NCBI GenBank assembly: GCA_041913045.1
Contig: JAYSGB010000004.1
Span: 102,929-166,928, forward strand
DNA from: CAMLOF01 sp041913045
GTDB lineage: Bacteria; Pseudomonadota; Gammaproteobacteria; Burkholderiales; Burkholderiaceae_C
Reading direction: 5' to 3'
Length of the DNA stretch: 64,000 nt
This document shows, piece by piece, positions 15,778-22,615 of the stretch; position 1 is the first letter of the stretch, and each line of letters opens with the position of its first letter. The notes under the pieces were generated by a model. That model saw only the letters and a list, made by a program, of their open reading frames with translations. It was not told the DNA's origin and searched no databases. The translations under genes were made by a program, and so were the position numbers.

Positions 15778-17166
15778 TCAATTGTCAGAATGTGACAAAA
15801 AAACGCTACCTTCTTCCATTTTCCCCAAGCGGTAGCGCAACTGCCGCAGCGTCATACCCAGCGCCTCGGCCGCACGGGTACGGTTCCAGCGGTGGGCCTC
15901 CAGCACCTTGAGGATGGTGCGGGGCGAGGGCTCGCCAGCGGACAAGTCCGTTTCATCTACAGGCTCCTGCTCCCCCTGCGGCTTGGCACCCTGCTGCGCC
16001 AGGAACAGGTCGTTCACGCCCAGTTCCAGCCCGTCAGCCAGAGCCACAGAGCGTTCAAGCAGGTTTTCGAGTTCGCGCACGTTGCCCCTGAAGGTATGGG
16101 TCTGCAGGGCGGCCATGGCGTCTTGCGTCAAGGTGAGCGCAGGGCACCCATCGCGCAGTGCCAAGCGCTGCAGAATGCCGCTTGCCAGTGCGGGTATGTC
16201 TTCCACCCGGTCGCGCAGCGGCGGCACGTCCACCTGAATGACGTTGAGGCGGTAGTACAGGTCGTGGCGGAACTGCCCGGCCTGCACCAGGGCAGACAAG
16301 TCTTTGTGCGATGCTGAAAGCACGCGCACGTCCACATGCTCTTCTTCCACCGCGCCCACGGGGCGCACGGCGCGTTCTTGCAACACGCGCAACAGCTTTA
16401 CCTGCACGGCCAGGGGCAATTCGGCCACTTCGTCCAGGAACAGGGTGCCGCCATGGGCTGCGCGGAACAGACCGGGTTTGTCTGCCGAGGCACCGGTAAA
16501 GCTGCCTTTGCGGTGGCCGAACAGTTCGCTTTCTATAAGTTCAGAAGGTATGGCACCGCAGTTCACTGGCACAAAGGGGTTGCCCGCCCTGGGGCCCTGC
16601 TGGTGGACGAGCCGCGCAATCAGCTCTTTACCCGTGCCAGATTCGCCATGGATGAACACCGGTGCCTGCGTGCGAGCCACTTTACCGATGAGGCGACGCA
16701 GTGCCTGCATGGGCGGGCTGGTACCAATGAGCGGGTCTTGCGTGGGCTTGCCTTGCGTGGCCTGGTCTGCCGCCGCACCGCCTGGGGCCAGACGCAAGGC
16801 GTGGTCCACGATTTCACGCAGGCGCCCTGGGGAAAGCGGCTTGGTCACAAAGTCGAAAGCGCCAGCCTTCAGCGCCTCCACAGCGGCTTGAACGTCGCCA
16901 TAGGCGGTAACCACGGCCACGGGCAGCTCCAACGCCCGCTGCTGGATATGGCGCACCAGTTCCAGGCCGTTGCCGTCGGGCAGGCGCAGGTCGGTAATGC
17001 AGAAGTTGAACCGGGCGGGTTCTTTCAGCGCCTGCATGGCTTCGGCCAGCGAAGCCGCAGCAACTACCCGCACGCCCACCCGCTCCAGGCTGAGCTCGTA
17101 CAAGGACAGGATGTCGGGCTCGTCGTCGATGACGAGGGCGCAAGGTCCAGGCTGCTTTATTCCCAT
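15778..17166 (-). CDS. pilR: Type IV pilus sigma-54 response regulator PilR
   Basis: 462 residues with three domains: a receiver with the phospho-aspartate in ITDLRLPDGNG, an AAA+ sigma-54 interaction domain with Walker A GESGTGKEL, the sigma-54 loop as GSFTGA (serine replaces alanine of GAFTGA, as usual in PilR) and GGTLFLDEVAEL, and a Fis-type helix-turn-helix at the end (NRTRAAEALGMTLRQLRYRL). It activates pilin transcription when phosphorylated by PilS. The gene ends within the enhancer of pilin 2 and is divergent from the minor-pilin operon. PilS lies 3.7 kb away on the opposite strand; an inversion of the segment between them would restore the standard pilS-pilR order. Confidence 0.94.
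   Translation of the reverse strand: MGIKQPGPCALVIDDEPDILSLYELSLERVGVRVVAAASLAEAMQALKEPARFNFCITDLRLPDGNGLELVRHIQQRALELPVAVVTAYGDVQAAVEALKAGAFDFVTKPLSPGRLREIVDHALRLAPGGAAADQATQGKPTQDPLIGTSPPMQALRRLIGKVARTQAPVFIHGESGTGKELIARLVHQQGPRAGNPFVPVNCGAIPSELIESELFGHRKGSFTGASADKPGLFRAAHGGTLFLDEVAELPLAVQVKLLRVLQERAVRPVGAVEEEHVDVRVLSASHKDLSALVQAGQFRHDLYYRLNVIQVDVPPLRDRVEDIPALASGILQRLALRDGCPALTLTQDAMAALQTHTFRGNVRELENLLERSVALADGLELGVNDLFLAQQGAKPQGEQEPVDETDLSAGEPSPRTILKVLEAHRWNRTRAAEALGMTLRQLRYRLGKMEEGSVFLSHSDN
15783..15797. promoter_or_regulatory. Palindrome TGTCA-N5-TGACA, probable PilR enhancer site (distal)
   Basis: TGTCAGAATGTGACA is a second perfect copy of the same inverted repeat. Its centre is 22 bases from the first, close to two helical turns, so two activator dimers would bind on one DNA face. 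It overlaps the last codons of pilR, so part of the enhancer is protein-coding. Confidence 0.7.
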
Positions 17167-17312
17167 GCGGGAATTATCTGCTTATGGGAAGTTGACGTTG
17201 GTGTTGCTGGCGAAGAAAAACCGCTCAGGCACCCAATCGTCGCGCCCATCGGGCGCTTCTTTGCACACCGAGCGCTCCAGCCCATACTTCACAATGAACG
17301 GAGAGGGCATCC

Positions 17313-17732
17313 ATGAATTCATACAAACGCGCTCAAGCCTCAGATTTTCGCGGCTTCACGCTCATCGAGTTGATGATCGCCGTCGCGATCATCGGGATTC
17401 TTGCGGCAATCGCATTGCCCGCGTACCAAGAATATGTTCGACAGGCTCGCCGAGCAGATGGACAGGCTGCACTCATGTCACTGCAACTGGCACAAGAAAA
17501 ATTTCGAGCCAACAACACGACTTACGCGAGTGGCACTGCTGCGATTGGGGTTGCATCTACGTCCACTGAGGGGCACTACGCAATTGCAATCACATCCAGC
17601 AACGCCGTGGGCTACAGCGCATCAGCCGACCCACAAGGCGTTCAAGCCAGCGACACCACTTGCGACCCGCTCACCATGACCTTGTCGGGCGGCACCATCA
17701 CCTACGGCCCCACGGGGTGCTGGAAGCGATGA
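17313..17732 (+). CDS. pilE: PilE-type minor pilin
   Basis: 139 residues from ATG 17313, after GGAGAGGG. Prepilin leader ends in DFRG, followed by FTLIELMIAVAIIGILAAIA with Glu5, and the PilE hallmark AYQEYVRQARRADGQAALM. The C-terminal cysteines (TCDPLTMT and GPTGCWKR) can form the D-region disulfide. First gene of a five-gene minor-pilin operon; its stop overlaps the next start (ATGATG). PilE-type minor pilins sit in the initiation complex at the pilus tip. No sigma-54 core or TGTCA palindrome is evident in the 146 bases between pilR and this gene. Confidence 0.9.
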   Translation: MNSYKRAQASDFRGFTLIELMIAVAIIGILAAIALPAYQEYVRQARRADGQAALMSLQLAQEKFRANNTTYASGTAAIGVASTSTEGHYAIAITSSNAVGYSASADPQGVQASDTTCDPLTMTLSGGTITYGPTGCWKR

Positions 17733-18301
17733 TGAGCAAGCGCCCAATCAACCTCGGCTTCACACTTATCGAATTGATGGTAACCATTGCCATCATCGGG
17801 ATCATTGCGTTGGTCGCCGTGCCCTCCATGACAGCGATGATCGAAACCCGTCGTATGCAGAGCGCCACAGAGTTCGTGTACGCGCGCGTGGCTTCAGCCC
17901 GCGTCGAGGCCATCAAGCAATCCAAAACGGTTTACGTGACATTTGTTACGGGTAACAGCGGGGGCTGGTCTATCGGCATGAGCGACAAGACCAGCTGCCA
18001 GCCCTCCACAGCCCCTGCAGACTGCACGGTAACTACGAAGGTCAACGGTACCGACACGGACTTGTCTTACGTGTTTACTGGCGCTGACCATACGCGGGTG
18101 AATATGACCAATGCGGCCTTCGGCTCGCCCTCCTCCGCCCAAGTCAGCTTCTCAGCAGGGCGTGGTACGTCGAACGGCGGATCCGTCACGCTGACGTCGA
18201 CTGCTGGGCTTCAGACACAAATTCAAGTTAACGGGCTTGGTCGGGTCATTATTTGCTCACCCACGGGCTCCAGCAAACTTGGAGCTTACAGGGACTGCTA
18301 A
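17729..18301 (+). CDS. fimT: GspH/FimT-type minor pilin
   Basis: 190 residues from the first ATG of ATGATG at 17729; the second, at 17732, has better spacing to GGAAG and may be used. The class III leader ends in NLG, then FTLIELMVTIAIIGIIALVA with Glu5. The remainder is a GspH/FimT beta domain, ending GLGRVIICSP near the C-terminus, the same ending as the orphan pseudopilin at 4.9 kb. FimT/FimU proteins prime pilus assembly, and FimT of some species binds DNA for uptake. It overlaps pilE by four bases and is followed by pilW with no gap. Cysteine pairs are present (SCQPSTAPADC). Confidence 0.88.
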   Translation: MMSKRPINLGFTLIELMVTIAIIGIIALVAVPSMTAMIETRRMQSATEFVYARVASARVEAIKQSKTVYVTFVTGNSGGWSIGMSDKTSCQPSTAPADCTVTTKVNGTDTDLSYVFTGADHTRVNMTNAAFGSPSSAQVSFSAGRGTSNGGSVTLTSTAGLQTQIQVNGLGRVIICSPTGSSKLGAYRDC

Positions 18302-18973
18302 GTGAAAACATCTATGCATAAACAGCGCGGACTGTCACTGATTGAGTTGATGGTCGGCATGATAGTGGCGATGGTCGTGATTGCAGGCGCGTTTGCGGCC
18401 TACATGGGCATGACAATCAGTAGCCGAGACAGCATTCGCGCTGACCGCCTGAACCAAGACATGCAGACCGTCATGGACTTGATGGTTGCTGACCTGCGCC
18501 GCGCCGGCTACTGGAACAGTGAGGCTTCAGGCGCACCAGCAACCAATCCTTTCAGCACCATAAACACTGCCACGGCGGGTTGCATCCTTTACAGCTACGA
18601 CGCCGATGGCAGCGGGGCAATCAGTGACAACGAGCGCTTCGGGTTTAAACGTACTGGCAATGCCATATGGTCTCGTACCTCAGGTACCAGCTTGACAGAC
18701 TGCAGCGATGGAACGTGGGGGGTGCTGACAGACGAAGTGGTGGTGAACGTGAGCACGCTCACCTTCGTAGCGGAAAACAGATGCGTGAATGGGCGAACCA
18801 AGGTGGAAAACGCCGACTGTGCTGCGTTGACCACGGCCCCGGGGGACAACCTGTCGGAGCGCCGATCGATTCGAATTACGCTCCGAGCCAATCCCGTCGG
18901 CGACACCGCCTCAACCAAAGCGCTCGCTGCAGTGACGCAGGTTCGCAACGATCGACGCATCGTCATCCCTTGA
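18302..18973 (+). CDS. pilW: PilW-type minor pilin
   Basis: 223 residues from a GTG directly after the fimT stop. The leader MKTSMHKQRG is followed by LSLIELMVGMIVAMVVIAGA with Glu5; then MQTVMDLMVADLRRAGYW, which is the diagnostic PilW segment. The body has paired cysteines (TAGCIL, LTDCSDG, NRCVNGR, NADCAAL). PilW is part of the minor-pilin complex that starts fibre assembly. Slightly short for the family. Base composition is lower in GC than the flanking core genes. Confidence 0.88.
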   Translation: MKTSMHKQRGLSLIELMVGMIVAMVVIAGAFAAYMGMTISSRDSIRADRLNQDMQTVMDLMVADLRRAGYWNSEASGAPATNPFSTINTATAGCILYSYDADGSGAISDNERFGFKRTGNAIWSRTSGTSLTDCSDGTWGVLTDEVVVNVSTLTFVAENRCVNGRTKVENADCAALTTAPGDNLSERRSIRITLRANPVGDTASTKALAAVTQVRNDRRIVIP

Positions 18974-18984
18974 GGACCGACCCG

Positions 18985-20118
18985 ATGAAAATGCCAACGC
19001 TCGCTCAAAGAACTCACCAGAGAGGCATTGCAACGCTTCTGGTCAGCGTGGTCATACTGATCCTGATGAGCATCATTGCGACCTACACAGCGCGTACCAG
19101 CCTTTTGGATTTGGCCTTGACCAATAACAGCTACCGCGCAAAGCAGGCCGAAGCGGCCGCCAGTGCAGCCTTGGACTTTGCACTGGCTTACTACCTTAAT
19201 GGCGGAGCAGACCAAAACAACGACAACACTGCCGATACCGTTACGGTGCCCACGAGTCTGACCGGCGGCAATCGGACGACCGTACAGTTTTGCGACCCTA
19301 GCACGGTACTTACATGTACTGCGCCAACTAACCTGTTCCGCCTGCGCATCATTGCGCAAGGCTACAGCGATGACGACACGGCCACGACCAGTCAAAGTGT
19401 TCTAGTGTCGGAGGAATCTGCACTTGGCGCGTCTCCCAAAGCTGCCTTGACAGCCAAGGGAGCCGGTGCAGCAACACTTAACGGCAACCTTACGGTGGTC
19501 AACAACAACCCGGGGGGCATCACCATCTGGACAGGCACCAACATTGGTGCAATGACCGGTAGCTTCGAGACCAAAATCTCCGTCGAAGGCAGCAACAACC
19601 AGATTAGTTCCGAGAAGGCGGGCAGCAAGTTCTACATTGGGCCCGACGTCGTGTACAACGATTACAGCCTAAGGAATTTGACATATGCACAGTTCTTTGA
19701 GCAGATCACGGGCCGGACTCAAGATGAACTAATTGCCAAAGCGAACATCAGCCTCTCCGGCCTTCAAGAACTGCCAGAGCCAACCGCGGCCAATAATTAC
19801 CTAGGCGGCCAAATCATTTACGTCGACAAGGCCACGTTTGACCCCAACAAAAACCTGGGCACAACCGACAAACCCGTCATCCTTATCGTGAACGGTAACT
19901 TTGAGTTGAACGGCCCCAACATCATCAATGGCTTGGTTATTGCGAAGAATCTGTCTAAGGCCAACGGTACGGCTCGGGTCAATGGCGCAATGATCATGGA
20001 GAACGTAACCAATGCCAATGGTGGCTTCACCATTGAGATGACGCCGTCCGTGATCACCAATCTTGGAAAGATCACTACAAAGTCAACGGTTGGCAACAGC
20101 TGGCGCGACTGGAACTGA
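18985..20118 (+). CDS. pilX: PilX-like minor pilin with long C-terminal domain
   Basis: 377 residues from ATG 18985, eight bases after GAGGA. The N-terminus has a short basic leader and the PilX-type transmembrane helix (GIATLLVSVVILILMSIIAT) followed by NNSYRAKQAEAAASAALDFAL, typical of PilX. Glu5 is absent, as is common in PilX. The usual length is about 170-200 residues; the extra 180 here contain asparagine/glycine-rich strands (LIVNGNFELNGPNIINGLVI) that look like a small beta-helix and have no cysteine. The domain is of unknown function and may project from the pilus tip. Its place after pilW supports the assignment. Confidence 0.8.
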   Translation: MKMPTLAQRTHQRGIATLLVSVVILILMSIIATYTARTSLLDLALTNNSYRAKQAEAAASAALDFALAYYLNGGADQNNDNTADTVTVPTSLTGGNRTTVQFCDPSTVLTCTAPTNLFRLRIIAQGYSDDDTATTSQSVLVSEESALGASPKAALTAKGAGAATLNGNLTVVNNNPGGITIWTGTNIGAMTGSFETKISVEGSNNQISSEKAGSKFYIGPDVVYNDYSLRNLTYAQFFEQITGRTQDELIAKANISLSGLQELPEPTAANNYLGGQIIYVDKATFDPNKNLGTTDKPVILIVNGNFELNGPNIINGLVIAKNLSKANGTARVNGAMIMENVTNANGGFTIEMTPSVITNLGKITTKSTVGNSWRDWN

Positions 20119-20132
20119 TACGGAGGTTTTTC

Positions 20133-21722
20133 ATGTTCACATCACAACGTTCGTCCAGACGTGACGCCGGCTATGCCCTGATCGAGGCGCTTGTATCGAT
20201 GATGGTAGTGGCCATCGGCGTGCTTGGCATTGCCAAGATGCAGACTGTGGTGGTGGCCAGCAGTGCTGATGCGAAAGCGCGATCAGAGGCCATGACTCTG
20301 GCCCAGACCAAGCTTGATGAATTGCGCAACATCGCATTGCAGGGCGAGCACTACACAAACGGCGGCACGTGCGTTGCAGGATCGGTTGTGGTAGGCGGCA
20401 CCGACGCGCCGACCGGGGTAAACGCCACGTACACACGCAGGTGGACAGTCACGCCCAACTGTGTACCTGCAAGGCACCAAATTTTGGTTACCGTCGGCTG
20501 GACCAGCGCGGCCAACGAAAGCAAGACAGTCCGACTCAACAGTGTTATCGCGTGGAATGACCCGACGAGCAGCACGCTCAAGCTCTCCGCAGGGTCAGGA
20601 ATGGGCAGCGGTGGACTTGCCCCCCCGGCCTCTGCGCGCTTGGGTGACGATACGCAGGACTACACCAGCCGTCCCACGGGGGCTACCCCAAACGGCGCAG
20701 ACGGCACCTACACCTACCACAACAGCGGCAGCGGCGAATGGGAAATCCTGGTAGCCCTCACTGGCGGCGGCTACCGGGTAGCCCTGTACAGCAAGGTCCC
20801 CATAGTGACGCTCAGCGGCATCGTGGCGCTGGATCGCGGTATTGCACCCGACGCTTCGGGCTCCGGCCGAGACATTCGCACTGCAGCCGAGACACTCATT
20901 ACCAATATCGCCGTTTACCGGACCGACATCACCTTCTGCCTGTTCCCGCTGCGCTTCACCGACGAAAACGACGTTAGCACTTACGGCGCAGGCGGCAACA
21001 CCACGTCGACCGACCGGGCTGCAGCTTACAAATGCTACGTCCCCGAGGGGTGGACGGGCAACATCGGGTTGCTACAGCGGTCTTACGAAACCGGTTGCTC
21101 GGGCAAGTACAACCTGTTTGATGGTCAGGATCGCGTGGACGGTTGCGGCTTCAGAAATGACGTGGCCTGCCCAGGTGACGCCAGCGTACTGGGGTTGCGT
21201 AGTCACAAGGTGTTGATCGTCAACGGCAGTGGAACAACGGTGGGGCAAAGCGGCGTGCTTGAACACCATCAGCGCATGCTGATACCAGGCGACCTCACCT
21301 TGACGCGGACCCAGCGCCTAGATTTCGCAATCTTCAAATTCGTCAAAAACTCGATTGAAACTTGTTCCGCGCGTTTCAACGCAACCGGTTCAGGCACTAC
21401 CGGCACATCACCATCGAACTACTCGGTTTTCCTGCGCTCTGGCGCTAGTGGCGATGGAGTCCCTAGCATCGTGAACCCGGTTTACGTAATCGACCGCTAT
21501 CTCCAAGGTACGACAGGCGGCTTCGTCACGGTCAGTGGTGCGGCGTCTGGCTGCAGCGGCTCCGTCAAGGCCACGGGAGTATCAGGCTGGGCCAGCTTCA
21601 CCTGCCCGGTGTCGGGCGGGAACTACACCTGCGACGTGTCTTATGGCTGGTCCGGCACTATCGATGACCAGACCCTGACCAGCGTGGTCGCAGACCAGTC
21701 TCTCGACATAACGTGCCCTTGA
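20133..21722 (+). CDS. pilV: PilV-like minor pilin, oversized, cysteine-rich C-terminal domain
   Basis: 529 residues from ATG 20133, after GGAGG. The leader ends in DAG and is followed by YALIEALVSMMVVAIGVLGI with Glu5 and ARSEAMTLAQTKLDELRN, the PilV signature. A normal PilV has about 180 residues. The extra 300-plus residues include a glycine-rich linker (GSGMGSGGLAPP), a middle domain and a tail with ten cysteines, ending in DQSLDITCP. No family is recognised for the extension. No pilY1 follows, so this large protein may carry the adhesive tip function. It is the last gene of the minor-pilin operon, 121 bases before ampD. Confidence 0.78.
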   Translation: MFTSQRSSRRDAGYALIEALVSMMVVAIGVLGIAKMQTVVVASSADAKARSEAMTLAQTKLDELRNIALQGEHYTNGGTCVAGSVVVGGTDAPTGVNATYTRRWTVTPNCVPARHQILVTVGWTSAANESKTVRLNSVIAWNDPTSSTLKLSAGSGMGSGGLAPPASARLGDDTQDYTSRPTGATPNGADGTYTYHNSGSGEWEILVALTGGGYRVALYSKVPIVTLSGIVALDRGIAPDASGSGRDIRTAAETLITNIAVYRTDITFCLFPLRFTDENDVSTYGAGGNTTSTDRAAAYKCYVPEGWTGNIGLLQRSYETGCSGKYNLFDGQDRVDGCGFRNDVACPGDASVLGLRSHKVLIVNGSGTTVGQSGVLEHHQRMLIPGDLTLTRTQRLDFAIFKFVKNSIETCSARFNATGSGTTGTSPSNYSVFLRSGASGDGVPSIVNPVYVIDRYLQGTTGGFVTVSGAASGCSGSVKATGVSGWASFTCPVSGGNYTCDVSYGWSGTIDDQTLTSVVADQSLDITCP

Positions 21723-21843
21723 TGCCACGAACTTAAGAGGACACTAGTTCATCGCCAAATATTACCTGACGGAACCGGTAGCATCACTGAAAGTATTGCA
21801 CACTTAGTCAGTGACATCTTCCGCTTCAAAAACTGCTGGCCGT

Positions 21844-22413
21844 ATGCTTTTATCGGACGGATCTACTCACGCGGAACGTTTTAACGCATCCCCCAACTTC
21901 GGCCCCCGCCCCCCAGGCACCACGATCGACCTGATCGTGGTGCACTCCATCAGCCTGCCGCCCGGCCAGTACGGCGGGCCGGAGGTGGAGCAGCTGTTCA
22001 CCAACACGCTGGATTGGGACGCGCACCCCTACTTCCAAACCATTCGTGGGCTGGAGGTGTCGGCGCACTTCTTCATACGCCGCACAGGCGAGGTGGTGCA
22101 GTTTGTGTCTTGCGACGACCGCGCCTGGCATGCGGGCCGTTCCAGTTGGTGTGGGCGCGACAACTGCAACAACTATTCCATTGGCATTGAGCTTGAAGGG
22201 CTGGAAGGCGATACCTTTGAGCCCGCCCAGTACCAGGCCCTGGCCAGCCTGTGCCAAACGCTGGGGCAGCACTACCCCATACAGCAGGTGGTAGGGCACG
22301 AGCACATAGCCCCAGGCCGCAAACAAGACCCTGGCCCAGGGTTTGATTGGGCGCTCTTACAGCAGCACCTGGGGTGGCCGGATCGGTGTTTTCCCCCACC
22401 TGCCAAACGCTGA
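21844..22413 (+). CDS. ampD: 1,6-anhydro-N-acetylmuramyl-L-alanine amidase AmpD
   Basis: 189 residues from ATG 21844; a GTG at 21811 would add 11 residues. AmpD is the cytoplasmic zinc amidase that cuts anhydro-muropeptides during cell wall recycling and so keeps beta-lactamase inducers low. Zinc ligands are visible in IVVHSISLPPG (first histidine), VVGHEHIAPGRKQDPGPGFDW (second histidine and the aspartate) together with YSIGIELEG. The lengths agree with AmpD rather than with the longer AmpDh proteins, and there is no signal peptide. In relatives ampD lies near pilR, so its position after the pilus block is the expected one. Confidence 0.94.
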   Translation: MLLSDGSTHAERFNASPNFGPRPPGTTIDLIVVHSISLPPGQYGGPEVEQLFTNTLDWDAHPYFQTIRGLEVSAHFFIRRTGEVVQFVSCDDRAWHAGRSSWCGRDNCNNYSIGIELEGLEGDTFEPAQYQALASLCQTLGQHYPIQQVVGHEHIAPGRKQDPGPGFDWALLQQHLGWPDRCFPPPAKR

Positions 22414-22439
22414 AACGAAAAAATTTTTGGCTCCCGCCG

Positions 22440-22467
22440 TTGCACATGGGCTTGGCGTGGCTACACT
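22440..22467 (+). promoter_or_regulatory. Predicted sigma-70 promoter of nrdAB
   Basis: TTGCAC at 22440-22445 and TACACT at 22462-22467, spaced 16 bases. The -10 hexamer runs into the first NrdR box, so NrdR binding would block RNA polymerase. Each hexamer matches its consensus at four of six positions. Confidence 0.55.
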
Positions 22468-22510
22468 ACCGGTAGTGTTTCAAACCACATCAGAACACTA
22501 TAGGTAGTGT
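22463..22510. promoter_or_regulatory. Tandem NrdR boxes upstream of nrdA
   Basis: Two 16-base palindromes: ACACTACCGGTAGTGT at 22463-22478 and ACACTATAGGTAGTGT at 22495-22510, 32 bases apart centre to centre, about three helical turns. This is the standard double NrdR operator that represses ribonucleotide reductase genes when dATP is high. Confidence 0.92.
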
Positions 22511-22615
22511 CTGACACCACCACCCAGGCCTACACGTGGCCTGGCTTGACGCCACCAGCAGACCGATCATACGCGCCTGCGACGTCTGCCCCAACAAGAC
22601 AACTAGCGAGGAACC

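Noticed and set aside
17167..17312. TTGACG at 17191 as a -35 element or a sigma-54 core for the minor-pilin operon.
   Set aside because: No acceptable -10 at normal spacing and no GG-N10-GC pair with flanking matches.
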